NCBI RefSeq assembly: GCF_042683565.1 | Contig: NZ_JBHUJW010000018.1 | Location: forward strand, 1 to 64,000 | Origin: Brevibacillus sp042683565 | GTDB taxonomy: Bacteria; Bacillota; Bacilli; Brevibacillales; Brevibacillaceae | DNA length: 64,000 nucleotides | Reading direction: 5' to 3' | Shown here: piece after piece, positions 16,813 through 27,733 of the stretch | How positions within the stretch are numbered: position 1 is the first letter of the stretch | How the letters are laid out: every line of letters starts with the position of its first letter | Translations under genes and position numbers: made by a program | Notes under the pieces: generated by a model | What the model saw: the letters and a program-made list of their open reading frames with translations, nothing else | The model's database searches: none | Told to the model about the DNA's origin: nothing

Positions 16813-19680
16813 TTATTTGGAAACCAGCTGTTCCATTCGCGCCAGCGTGCGGGTGCGGTCTCGCTCCAGGATTGGACGCAAGTATTTTCCTGTGTACGAG
16901 CCTTCCAGCTCCGCCACTTCCTCCGGCGTCCCAGTCCCGACGATCTGACCGCCCCGAGTCCCGCCCTCAGGTCCCAGGTCGATGATGTAATCGACGGTCT
17001 TGATGACATCCAGATTGTGCTCGATCACGAGTACCGTCTCCCCGTTTTCCACCAGACGCTGCAGCACCTTCAGCAGACGGTCGATGTCATCGGTGTGCAG
17101 ACCGGTCGTCGGCTCATCGAGAATGTACAGCGTGCGTCCCGTACTGCGGCGATACAGCTCCGACGCCAGCTTGACGCGCTGCGCTTCCCCGCCGGACAGC
17201 GTGGTGGCAGGTTGACCCAGCTTCATGTAGCCGAGCCCGACGTCGACGATCGTCTGCAGCTTGCGTTCGATCTTGGGCAGGTTGCGGAAAAACTCCACCG
17301 CATCCTCGATGGTCATTTCCAGTACATCGGCGATGCTCTTTCCTTTGTACTTCACGTCGAGCGTCTCCCGGTTGTAGCGCTTGCCGTGACAAACCTCGCA
17401 CGGAACGTACACGTCGGGGAGGAAGTGCATCTCGATCTTGATGATCCCGTCGCCGCTGCACGCCTCGCAACGGCCTCCTTTGACGTTGAAGCTGAACCGG
17501 CCTTTTTTGTAGCCGCGCACTTTGGCTTCGTTGGTCGACGCAAACAGGTCGCGGATGTCATCGAATACGCCGGTGTACGTGGCCGGATTGGAGCGCGGTG
17601 TACGTCCGATGGGAGACTGGTCGATGTCCACAACCTTGTCCAGATGCTCCAGGCCAAGGATGCGGCGATGCTCCCCTGGCTTGACCTTGGCCCCATTCAG
17701 ATCGCGCGCCAGTGTCTTTTGCAAAATTTCGTTGATGAGCGTGCTTTTCCCCGAGCCGGAGACACCCGTCACCGCTACGAACATGCCCAGCGGAATTTTC
17801 ACATTGACGTTCTTCAGATTGTTCTCCCTGGCACCCTCGATCTTGAGCCATTTGTCAGTCGGCTTGCGGCGTTCCAGCGGCACCGGAATGAACTTGCGCC
17901 CGCTCAAGTAGGCGCCGGTGAGCGATTTGGGGTCTTTCATGATTTCCTCCGGCGTCCCGGCAGCGACGACCTGGCCGCCGTGAATGCCGGCTCCTGGCCC
18001 AATGTCAATGATGTAGTCGCAGGCGAGCATCGTATCTTCGTCATGCTCCACGACAATCAGCGTATTGCCCAGCTTGGTCATGTGCTCCAGCGTGCGAATC
18101 AGCCGCGCGTTGTCCCGCTGGTGCAGGCCGATGCTCGGTTCATCCAAAATGTACAGGACGCCCATCAGGCTGGAACCGATCTGCGTCGCCAGGCGAATCC
18201 GCTGCGCTTCTCCCCCGGAGAGCGTACCTGCCGCCCGGCTCAACGTCAAATAGTCCAAACCGACATCGATCAAAAAGTTTAGGCGTGCCTTGATTTCCTT
18301 GACGATCAAGTTGGCGATTTTCGCCTCTCTCTCTGTCAGAACCAGTCCATCCACAAACTGATGCGCATCGAGAATAGACAGGTCTGTCAGCTCGGAAATA
18401 TTCCGCTCCCCGACTTTTACCGCGAGGCTCTCCTGTCGCAGGCGCTGCCCTTTGCAGACCGCGCATGGCTTTTGGCTCATATAGCCCTCGATCTGCTCCC
18501 GAATGTAGTCCGAGCTGGTCTCCAGATGGCGCCGCTGCAGGTTGGGGATGACCCCCTCGAACGGCACGACCGCTTCCCGCACCTGGCCGAACTCGTTCTC
18601 ATAGCGGAATTCGATCTTCTCGCCCATGCTGCCGTACATCAAAATCTGCTTCTGCTCGGCCGGCAGCTCCTCGTACGGCACGTCCATGCGAATACCGAAA
18701 TGGCGGCAGGCCGACTCCAGCAACTGCTGGTAGTACGTGGAAGATTTCGGCTCCCACGCTCCGATCGCCCCATCGCTTAAGGTCCGGGTCGCATCCGGCA
18801 CGACCATGTCCGGGTCTACTTCCAGCTTGACACCCAATCCGTCACACTCGGGACAGGCACCGAACGGGCTGTTGAAGGAAAAGATGCGCGGCTCCAGCTC
18901 GCCGATGGAAAAGCCGCACACCGGGCATGCATGCTTTTCGCTAAAGAGCAGTTCCTCCTGTTCCATCACGTCGACGATCACTTTGCCGTCCGCCAGCCGC
19001 AGCGCCGTCTCCAGCGAGTCTGCCAGCCGGGCCTGCACATCCGGCTTCACGACGACCCGGTCGACAACCACTTCGATGTTGTGCTTCTTGTTTTTCTCCA
19101 GCTTGATGTCCTCGGACAGATCGCGCACCTCTCCGTTCACCCGTACGCGGACGAACCCTTGCTTGCGGATGTCCTCGAGCAGCTTGACGTGCTCACCCTT
19201 GCGTCCTTGAACCATCGGCGCGAGAATCTGTATACGCGTGCGCTCCGGATATTCCATCACGCGGTCCACCATTTGCTCCACCGTCTGCGACTGGATCTCG
19301 ATGCCATGCTCCGGGCAGAACGCTCTTCCTACGCGCGCATACAACAGGCGCAAGTAATCGTAAATCTCCGTGACCGTCCCCACCGTAGAACGCGGATTGC
19401 GGCTGGTCGTCTTCTGGTCGATGGAAATCGCCGGAGAGAGTCCCTCGATAGAGTCCACATCCGGCTTGTCCATCTGCCCGAGAAACTGCCGGGCATAGGC
19501 AGACAGGGACTCCACGTAACGGCGCTGTCCCTCCGCATAGATCGTATCAAAGGCAAGAGAAGACTTCCCCGACCCGGACAGACCCGTCAGCACGACGAAT
19601 TTGTCCCGTGGGATGACCACATCAATGTTTTTCAGGTTGTGGGCGCGAGCACCCTTGACCACGATATGTTCCAATGGCAT
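16813..19680 (-). CDS. uvrA: Excinuclease ABC subunit A
   Basis: A 955-residue ABC-type ATPase that scans DNA for bulky damage and loads UvrB. It carries two P-loops (GLSGSGKSSLAF near residue 31 and GVSGSGKSTLIN in the second half). Two zinc modules are seen, CPVCGF...CPECDG and CEACSGDG...CEVCHG. Both ABC signatures (LSGGEAQRIRLA, LSGGEAQRVKLA) are present. It follows uvrB by 15 bases in one transcription unit. Confidence 0.98.
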   Translation of the reverse strand: MPLEHIVVKGARAHNLKNIDVVIPRDKFVVLTGLSGSGKSSLAFDTIYAEGQRRYVESLSAYARQFLGQMDKPDVDSIEGLSPAISIDQKTTSRNPRSTVGTVTEIYDYLRLLYARVGRAFCPEHGIEIQSQTVEQMVDRVMEYPERTRIQILAPMVQGRKGEHVKLLEDIRKQGFVRVRVNGEVRDLSEDIKLEKNKKHNIEVVVDRVVVKPDVQARLADSLETALRLADGKVIVDVMEQEELLFSEKHACPVCGFSIGELEPRIFSFNSPFGACPECDGLGVKLEVDPDMVVPDATRTLSDGAIGAWEPKSSTYYQQLLESACRHFGIRMDVPYEELPAEQKQILMYGSMGEKIEFRYENEFGQVREAVVPFEGVIPNLQRRHLETSSDYIREQIEGYMSQKPCAVCKGQRLRQESLAVKVGERNISELTDLSILDAHQFVDGLVLTEREAKIANLIVKEIKARLNFLIDVGLDYLTLSRAAGTLSGGEAQRIRLATQIGSSLMGVLYILDEPSIGLHQRDNARLIRTLEHMTKLGNTLIVVEHDEDTMLACDYIIDIGPGAGIHGGQVVAAGTPEEIMKDPKSLTGAYLSGRKFIPVPLERRKPTDKWLKIEGARENNLKNVNVKIPLGMFVAVTGVSGSGKSTLINEILQKTLARDLNGAKVKPGEHRRILGLEHLDKVVDIDQSPIGRTPRSNPATYTGVFDDIRDLFASTNEAKVRGYKKGRFSFNVKGGRCEACSGDGIIKIEMHFLPDVYVPCEVCHGKRYNRETLDVKYKGKSIADVLEMTIEDAVEFFRNLPKIERKLQTIVDVGLGYMKLGQPATTLSGGEAQRVKLASELYRRSTGRTLYILDEPTTGLHTDDIDRLLKVLQRLVENGETVLVIEHNLDVIKTVDYIIDLGPEGGTRGGQIVGTGTPEEVAELEGSYTGKYLRPILERDRTRTLARMEQLVSK

Positions 19681-19695
19681 GAAAAAAATCTCTCC

Positions 19696-21672
<1,977 letters not shown>

Positions 21673-21714
21673 TCCCTCGTTCATCTCCTCATCGCGTAAA
21701 AGGTTTCTTCTTCC

Positions 21715-21766
21715 ATTATAACACAATGCGTGCAAGATTAAGCCGAAATTCTCGAACAAATGTTTG
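21715..21766 (-). promoter_or_regulatory. uvrBA promoter region with LexA (SOS) box
   Basis: On the minus strand CAAACATTTGTTCG (21753-21766) matches the Bacillus DinR/LexA box CGAAC-N4-GTTCG at nine of ten positions. A TATAAT lies at 21715-21720, 43 bases before the uvrB start. The -35 hexamer is poor, which is common at LexA-controlled promoters. Confidence 0.65.
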
Positions 21767-21860
21767 TCTTCATCCTGCATCCCCTTTTTCCGATACTGAT
21801 AGTGGAACGTGGAACGACATACCCGCACGTAAGAACCCGCACAGTAAGGGGAGGACCAAC

Positions 21861-22790
21861 ATGTCTGATAACAATACGGTAAGCAGCAGCTCGATGGTGC
21901 CGGCCTACCTAAGCTATAAAGGGAAAAAGGAATTTTCCACCGAGCTGGACAACGATGCGTTCATGAAACTCCTGCTGGAGCAACTGAAAAACCAGGACCC
22001 GATGTCGCCGATGGATAACTCCCAGTTTATTCAACAGACGAGCATGATGACAATGGTCGAGAAAATGACCAAAATGGCCACCCTGATGGAGCAATCCAAC
22101 AACAGCATGCTCACGCTGGAAAAATACGAAGCGCTGGTGGGCCGCACTGCCAAGTACGATCTGACGACTGCCGATGAAGTCACCGGCGAGACGTCTACGG
22201 AATCCAAGGAAGGCGTCATCCAGGCCGTCTATATGGACAACGGCAAAATTTACTTCCGCATGGCGGGCGAGACGAATCCGGTTCCCCTCGCTGACGTAAA
22301 AGGTCTGGAGTCGCAGGGCATGACCGGAAACGCGCTGGACAGCAGCCTGAAGTACATGCAAATGATCGGAAACCAAATCTCCTACAAAACGACTACACAA
22401 GTCGATCAAGACGGCAATCCCGCCACAACGGATGACATCACTTCCGTCGATGAAGTCAAAAATGCGGTCATTACCGGCTTCTCCATGAAGGACGGAACCG
22501 CCACCTTCCAGCTGGACAACGGCGCGAGCGTGAAGCTGGACGAAATCGTCGGCATGAGCGTCAAGCCGGAAAACCAGGCGATGACAAACTCGCTGCAATA
22601 CGCCCAGATGATCGGCTATACCATTACCTACAACGCCTCCCGTACGAACACGGACGGCAGCACTTCCACTGACAGTTTGTCTGGTGTCATCCAGGCGGTC
22701 AGCATGAAAAACGGCACGGTCGAATTCGTTCTGGAAGACGGCCAAAGAGTATCGCTTGGTCAAATCACCGGCTTCGCGGCCAAAGCGTAG
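21861..22790 (+). CDS. FlgD-like flagellar hook-capping protein with C-terminal repeats
   Basis: A 309-residue protein. Residues about 25-95 are the FlgD N-terminal domain (FMKLLLEQLKNQDPMSPMDN, then FIQQTSMMTMVEKM), which in FlgD caps the growing hook. The rest is not the usual FlgD Ig-like domain. It is about two and a half copies of a 70-75 residue unit with the pattern LxYxxMIGxxIxY ... GVIQxVxMxxGxxxFxLxxG. AGGGGAGGA precedes the ATG. It stands alone beside uvrB, away from other flagellar genes, and may be a second FlgD paralogue with a modified function. Confidence 0.8.
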   Translation: MSDNNTVSSSSMVPAYLSYKGKKEFSTELDNDAFMKLLLEQLKNQDPMSPMDNSQFIQQTSMMTMVEKMTKMATLMEQSNNSMLTLEKYEALVGRTAKYDLTTADEVTGETSTESKEGVIQAVYMDNGKIYFRMAGETNPVPLADVKGLESQGMTGNALDSSLKYMQMIGNQISYKTTTQVDQDGNPATTDDITSVDEVKNAVITGFSMKDGTATFQLDNGASVKLDEIVGMSVKPENQAMTNSLQYAQMIGYTITYNASRTNTDGSTSTDSLSGVIQAVSMKNGTVEFVLEDGQRVSLGQITGFAAKA

Positions 22791-22809
22791 AACATTTACG
22801 TACCGGATC

Positions 22810-22851
22810 AAAAAATCCGCACTCTTCCCGTCCGAAGAATGCGGATTTTTT
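22810..22851. terminator. Bidirectional terminator between flgD-like and YcdB-like genes
   Basis: AAAAAATCCGCA and TGCGGATTTTTT form a 12-bp perfect stem (with AAGAA/CTCTT extension) in a converging gene pair. The T-runs on both strands allow it to act in both directions. Confidence 0.92.
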
Positions 22852-22879
22852 CGTGTCGCGCTTTCGCTTGCACGCTTAA

Positions 22880-24559
22880 CTATTGTTCGTCCGTCAGCAC
22901 TTTTCCGGTCACCGCGTCTACGCGCACGGTCAGGTCTACCTTCGGCTCCCCGCCGCAGAAGCAATGCGCTTTCGACTGGCGGAAAGAAAGATCGTAGGCC
23001 AGCTTCCAGGTGACTGCCTGGGTCTGCGGATCGGTCTGGGAAAAATACGTCAGCTCCAAAGGATACGTCTTCAGGATTGCAGCGACTGCCTCCTGTTCGG
23101 ACAGGGCTGAGGTTCGCGCTGGCGCGATCCAATCTGCCGGACGCCGGATCTGGATGTCTTTTACATTGCCGCTGGCCGCATCCAGCAAGATCGTGTACAT
23201 TCCTTGCTCACTCGTTTGTCCCTCTTGATAAACAGGCAAGCCATTGACCAGCGGATCAGCGGTAATCAACGTCAGATTCTCATTACCTGCATCGCGCATT
23301 TGCAGCTGCGTCGTCCCCGAAGGCAACAGACGCTTCAGAATCGCTTCGGCAGTCTTCCAGTCCCGCTGCTTATCCGGCTTCCCGCTGCCATCTGCTGCGG
23401 TGCTCATGGCAAGCCGGAGAAGCTGGCCGGTTTTTCCGTCTGTCTCCAGCAGGATGTGCAGACGCTCCTTGGCGGCAACCCCCTCTGGAAATTGGCCCAT
23501 CTGGTACTGCTTATCCTCAGCCGCTGTCCCCTCGCTGAAATGACCCCAGATAAAGAAGCGCCGTTCCTCCCCGTTGTCGTAGGCGGCTGTAAATGAAGAA
23601 AGCGGCAGCTTCCCTGGCTCTACGTGCGCCAGTTTTCGCACCAGGTCCTGCGCCTGCACCTCCGTCGTCGCCACCCACTTCTCGCCCGTCCCGTTCACGG
23701 CGATCGTCTGCACCGGCTGTTTTCCGGAGGACGCAAGCTCTGCCAGCCGTTTTCCGCTGAAGGCATCCAGCGCGCTGCCTGTATGCGCTCCTCTGACAAC
23801 CCCGTCCTTCACAACGTAGGTGAGCTGCGCCTGCACCCGCTCCGCCTGGCTATATTCGCCGGGGAGCAAGTACACCAGCTCCAGCGGGCGGCTCTCCGCG
23901 TATTTGGCAGCGGCTTGCTGGGCAGTCAGCGCCTTCTGTAGCGAAGGCAGAGAAGACGAGTCAACGGGTTCGTACGGCTTGCCGGCAAAGGTGTCAAAAG
24001 CGACGAGCCTGCCTGTGCCGTCAAAGGTAACCAGCACATCGTAAGTATCTTCAAACGCCACGTTGTTCCACGTTTTGACCAGCCTGACGGTCGTCTGTGA
24101 CTGCTCACGGGTAATCGTCCGCGGCTGATACACGCCCCCTGCCGGCTTCAGGTCCGCCACAAACGCAGCGGCTCTGTCTTTCCATTGCTGATCCGTCCAC
24201 GCGACCGGTTTTTCGGCCGCTTTTGGCGCAAGCGTCAGCTTCAGCAAATCGCCCGTCCCCGAGAAAATCGCCCTGTCCGTCGCCTTCTCCTTTTCTGCAG
24301 CGGACGAAGCAAAAGTCACGCTGACACCGCTCACGCCCGGGCCGTCGACCTCACCGTCGTAGACGACATAGCGGCTGGTCAGCTCGGGAATTAGCCCAAC
24401 CAGCTTCTGTACACCTTTGGAAACCGGAGCGGGAACGGGTGCGGCGGCAACCTGTTCCGCTGCTCGCGCTTCATGCGATACCGTCATCGGGCTGTACAGG
24501 CTGACTGCAGTCAATATTCCGGCCAGCGCGTACCATGCAGGCTTGCGTATCATTCTCAC
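22880..24559 (-). CDS. Secreted YcdB/YcdC-repeat (PepSY-like) protein
   Basis: A 559-residue protein with a signal peptide (ALAGILTAVSLYSPMTVSHEARAA, cut after about residue 34). Repeated YcdB/YcdC-type units follow, each with a YDGEVDG- or TYVVKDGV-like strand and ending in V(T)GK segments such as FSGKRLAEL and AVTGKVLTDEQ. Such proteins are spore-coat or cell-envelope associated in Bacillus; the molecular role is unknown. A GTG start (24559) is used because GAGGGAG is 12 bases upstream; the ATG at 24553 is equally possible. Confidence 0.75.
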   Translation of the reverse strand: MRMIRKPAWYALAGILTAVSLYSPMTVSHEARAAEQVAAAPVPAPVSKGVQKLVGLIPELTSRYVVYDGEVDGPGVSGVSVTFASSAAEKEKATDRAIFSGTGDLLKLTLAPKAAEKPVAWTDQQWKDRAAAFVADLKPAGGVYQPRTITREQSQTTVRLVKTWNNVAFEDTYDVLVTFDGTGRLVAFDTFAGKPYEPVDSSSLPSLQKALTAQQAAAKYAESRPLELVYLLPGEYSQAERVQAQLTYVVKDGVVRGAHTGSALDAFSGKRLAELASSGKQPVQTIAVNGTGEKWVATTEVQAQDLVRKLAHVEPGKLPLSSFTAAYDNGEERRFFIWGHFSEGTAAEDKQYQMGQFPEGVAAKERLHILLETDGKTGQLLRLAMSTAADGSGKPDKQRDWKTAEAILKRLLPSGTTQLQMRDAGNENLTLITADPLVNGLPVYQEGQTSEQGMYTILLDAASGNVKDIQIRRPADWIAPARTSALSEQEAVAAILKTYPLELTYFSQTDPQTQAVTWKLAYDLSFRQSKAHCFCGGEPKVDLTVRVDAVTGKVLTDEQ

Positions 24560-24697
24560 AGTGGATGTTCACTCCCTCTTTTTTCCTCTAACCTTGAGAC
24601 GCACCACGTTTTGTTTTGTTTCTGCACGGGCGGAAAAATTCGCAAAAAATTTTTGATCGCCGCTTCCCTCATGCTGTGGCAGACGCGAATCTGCACA

Positions 24698-24747
24698 AGG
24701 AAAACGGGAGGGTCCCGCGCGTCCCCCGGCGCACGTTCTCCCTCCCG
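24698..24747 (-). terminator. Terminator after minJ
   Basis: CGGGAGGG (minus strand, ending 24740) pairs with CCCTCCCG (ending 24705) and is followed by TTTTCCTTG, 7 bases past the minJ stop. The interval 24560-24697 before the YcdB-like gene shows nothing else. Confidence 0.7.
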
Positions 24748-24753
24748 ATCGTT

Positions 24754-26022
24754 CTAGGCTCCGATATGCAGTTTTTCCAGACGCTGCCTGATCAGTTCCA
24801 CGACACTGGATCGCATCAGATCGACGTAGACGCGGGTATTCGCATCCGGCACCACGATGATACCGAGCTGGTGATGATTGCCGGCATACACCGCGCATTG
24901 CACGAATTTCAGCTCCCCGCCATGGGTGAGCACCTCCATCTTGCAAAAGGCCGAGTTCGCCTGCAGGGCGGGATACAGATCTTCCTTGTTGCGGACGTTG
25001 ATTCCGTTCACCTTTACGATAATCTCGCCCGGCACAATCCCGATTTCCTCGGCGCGCGTCCCCGGGATGACACCCATGACCTTGACGCCCTGCGGCGACT
25101 GGATAAAGTACGGGGGCTGCCTCTGCTCCTGCATCCGGCTCAGGAAGAACAGGCCTTCATGCCCCGCGAGCGCAAACAGCCCCGTCACAAGCAACAGGGC
25201 GGGCACCCAGACCGTCAGTACGGTCAACGCCAGCAAAACAAGCGAGTAAAGCGCCAGCTGTTTCGCAATCCGCGAAGACTTCCGCCTTGGCGTCATCGAC
25301 TGGGTCATGTCCGAAAAGCCCGTGACCGTCGGCAGAAACATCAAGCCAAAGGAAGTTGCTTCCGGCCAGAAGAGCGGCCAGCCCGGATAGAGCGCTCCGC
25401 TGACAGCGCCGTTGTCCATCTGGACGAACAGGACGAGCGGCGTCAGCCAGAAGGAATGCAGCAGATACGCGCCGACGATGCGGCCGCGCTTGCCTTCGAC
25501 GAACAGCGGGGAAGCGTCCCTCCCCCCGTTCCAGCGAATGAGCATGGCCTCCATCAGGTGCATGATCGCCACCAATGCCAGAAGCGGCAGTGGTTTGGCT
25601 TGTCCGAACAGCTCCCACAGCGGCCCGATTACGGGAGCCTGGTTCCACGCGGGCAGCAGCTGGGCGATGCCGCTTACCAGCGTCAGCACCCCTGCTGCGT
25701 AGGCAAAGCAGAGAAAGCGCAAACGGATCAACGCCATGACGACCGCCAATCCCCATAATAACCATAGATCCTGTACTTGTACGACAATTCCCAAAGCCCC
25801 TGCGAGCAGGGAGATCAGCACGCCTGCTGCGATGCCCATTCCTGCGGAGCGTATCGTCTGAAGCAGCGGCGACTGGATGCGCACAGCGAACAATTGCCGC
25901 TCCAGATTCATTTGCCGCCGATAGTGCAGATAAATGAAGAAAAGGAAGAGATAAAGGAGCGGATTGAAAAAAATCGCCGCCAGCCCGTACGCAATGGAGA
26001 GCAAGTCTGCCTGTATCGCCAA
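24754..26022 (-). CDS. minJ: MinJ-like topological determinant of cell division (PDZ membrane protein)
   Basis: A 422-residue protein with about seven or eight membrane segments over residues 5-290 and a C-terminal PDZ domain at about 310-400 (MGVIPGTRAEEIGIVPGEII). This is the layout of B. subtilis MinJ, which links DivIVA to MinD at poles and septa. Location beside ctpB and ftsEX matches. TTG 26022 is chosen because GAGGTGA, complementary to the 16S end, lies 5 bases before it; the GTG at 26031 is inside that site. No swrA gene lies between minJ and ctpB. Confidence 0.82.
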   Translation of the reverse strand: MAIQADLLSIAYGLAAIFFNPLLYLFLFFIYLHYRRQMNLERQLFAVRIQSPLLQTIRSAGMGIAAGVLISLLAGALGIVVQVQDLWLLWGLAVVMALIRLRFLCFAYAAGVLTLVSGIAQLLPAWNQAPVIGPLWELFGQAKPLPLLALVAIMHLMEAMLIRWNGGRDASPLFVEGKRGRIVGAYLLHSFWLTPLVLFVQMDNGAVSGALYPGWPLFWPEATSFGLMFLPTVTGFSDMTQSMTPRRKSSRIAKQLALYSLVLLALTVLTVWVPALLLVTGLFALAGHEGLFFLSRMQEQRQPPYFIQSPQGVKVMGVIPGTRAEEIGIVPGEIIVKVNGINVRNKEDLYPALQANSAFCKMEVLTHGGELKFVQCAVYAGNHHQLGIIVVPDANTRVYVDLMRSSVVELIRQRLEKLHIGA

Positions 26023-26086
26023 TTGCTTCACCTCGAATGGTTAAAGAACCCTTTATTAATAAGCACATATGCTTTTTGCGAGTGCA

Positions 26087-26120
26087 AAAGAAAAACCACG
26101 GCATGCCATTTGCCGTGGTT
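26087..26120 (-). terminator. Intrinsic terminator after ctpB
   Basis: AACCACGGCA and TGCCGTGGTT (26094-26120) form a 10-bp perfect stem with a 7-base loop. TTTTTCTTTT follows on the minus strand. It separates ctpB from minJ. Confidence 0.9.
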
Positions 26121-26166
26121 ACCATTTCTACGAATATCAGGGATTTCCCTGCCTCCGCCGGATGGA

Positions 26167-27645
26167 TTATTTTGGGGGAGCGACGACCTCAAGTGCTTTT
26201 TGCAGCTGCAGATCGTTTTCCGGTTTGCGCATCGTCTCGCGCAGGCTGTCTTCCAGCAAGGTGCGTGTCGCAGCATCGACCTTCCCTGTCACAGGCAGCT
26301 TGTGCGCTGTCTGGAACTGCTTGACCGCCTGCTCCGTCCCGGCGTCAAAATACCCGTCATCCCGGCCCGGGGGCAAATTCAAGCCCGTCAGGATCAGCTG
26401 CAAGTTTTTCACATCGTTGCCGGCCATGTCGCGGGCTAGAACCTTGTCAGCCGGAAGCTGCGTCGCATTGAAGTAGGCTGGCTGGCTGACTTTGATGTCC
26501 GGCTCGATCCCTTTTTGGTGAATCCATTCGCCTTTTGGCGTGAGCCATTTCGCAATCGTCAGTTTCAGCTGGCTCTTGTCCGCCATTTCCATCGTGCTTT
26601 GGACCGTGCCTTTTCCGAAGCTCTTCTCGCCGACCAGCTTGTAGTTGCCGCTGTCGTGCAAGGCCCCGGCCAAAATTTCCGAAGCGCTGGCGCTGCCGCC
26701 GTTGATCAGAAGTGAGATCGGGTACGGCTTCGGCGCGTCTGTCGTCGAACGGTATTCTTCCTTTTGCTGACCGTTCGCCCCGTATGCGATCTGCACGATC
26801 AGGCCTTTATGCGGCACGAGCACTTCGCCGATTTCCTTGACAGCCAGCAAATAACCGCCAGGGTTGCCGCGCACGTCGATGACCAGACCGCCGATGCCCT
26901 GCTTCTCCAGGCTGGCCAATTGTTCTTTGAAATGCTTGGCCGTATCGGTAGAGAATTGCGAGATGGCGATTACCCCGACTTTGACCCCGTTTTTCTCCAT
27001 CACCTGGCTGGTTACGGTTTCGATCGGAATATCGTCGCGCACGCACACGATGTTCAGCGGTTCCGCTACACCCGCGCGTACGACCTTCAATACGGCTTTT
27101 GTCCCTTTGGGGCCGCGAATTTTCGTCACGGCCTCATGCAGGTCGAGCCCTTCCAGCGACTCTCCGTTTACGCTGATAATCTGGTCGTTCGGGCGCAGGC
27201 CCGCGCGCTCCGCTGGCGAACCCTTGAAGGGAGAGACGACGGTGACCTTGCCGTTTTGCATCGTCACTTCCGTCCCAATCCCCTGGAACGTCGAATGCAA
27301 GGTAGACGTAAACTCCTCTGCCGATTGCGGGTCCATGTAGTCGCTGTACGGATCGCCCAGCGAACCTACCATGCCGCCGATTGCGCCTTCCACCAATTGC
27401 TCCGTGGTGACATTTTGAATGTAGTCTTTCTTGATCGCTGAAAAAGCTTCGTACAGCTTCCTGAACTCCTGGGGATACTCCACGCTTCCGCTTCCGTTCA
27501 GCAAAGGGCTGCTCGATGCGGTGAGAGTCCCGCTCTGACTCGCGCTGGCATTGGCCGAGATTTTCATCATCGACAGGGTCAAAAGACTGCTGACCACCAT
27601 CGAGACGAGTACAAGGGCAAATACGCTACGTCCTTTCCATTTCAC
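26167..27645 (-). CDS. ctpB: Carboxyl-terminal processing serine protease CtpB
   Basis: A 492-residue exported S41 protease. An N-terminal membrane anchor or signal (about 7-28) is followed by a PDZ domain at about 105-185 (SPFKGSPAERAGLRPNDQI). The S41 domain has the catalytic Ser in NGGSASASEILAGAL and Lys in GEKSFGKGTVQ. A peptidoglycan-binding domain closes the protein (about 410-475, GYFDAGTEQAVKQFQ). In B. subtilis CtpB cuts SpoIVFA in the sporulation sigma-K checkpoint. The gene lies between minJ and the M23 hydrolase. Confidence 0.93.
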   Translation of the reverse strand: MKWKGRSVFALVLVSMVVSSLLTLSMMKISANASASQSGTLTASSSPLLNGSGSVEYPQEFRKLYEAFSAIKKDYIQNVTTEQLVEGAIGGMVGSLGDPYSDYMDPQSAEEFTSTLHSTFQGIGTEVTMQNGKVTVVSPFKGSPAERAGLRPNDQIISVNGESLEGLDLHEAVTKIRGPKGTKAVLKVVRAGVAEPLNIVCVRDDIPIETVTSQVMEKNGVKVGVIAISQFSTDTAKHFKEQLASLEKQGIGGLVIDVRGNPGGYLLAVKEIGEVLVPHKGLIVQIAYGANGQQKEEYRSTTDAPKPYPISLLINGGSASASEILAGALHDSGNYKLVGEKSFGKGTVQSTMEMADKSQLKLTIAKWLTPKGEWIHQKGIEPDIKVSQPAYFNATQLPADKVLARDMAGNDVKNLQLILTGLNLPPGRDDGYFDAGTEQAVKQFQTAHKLPVTGKVDAATRTLLEDSLRETMRKPENDLQLQKALEVVAPPK

Positions 27646-27733
27646 TCTTGCGTCACCATCCTTTGTGCTACCGGCAAAAAGATATGCTGCTAGTGTACGC
27701 TGTTTCCGTTAGCAATATTTGTTTGACGCTACT

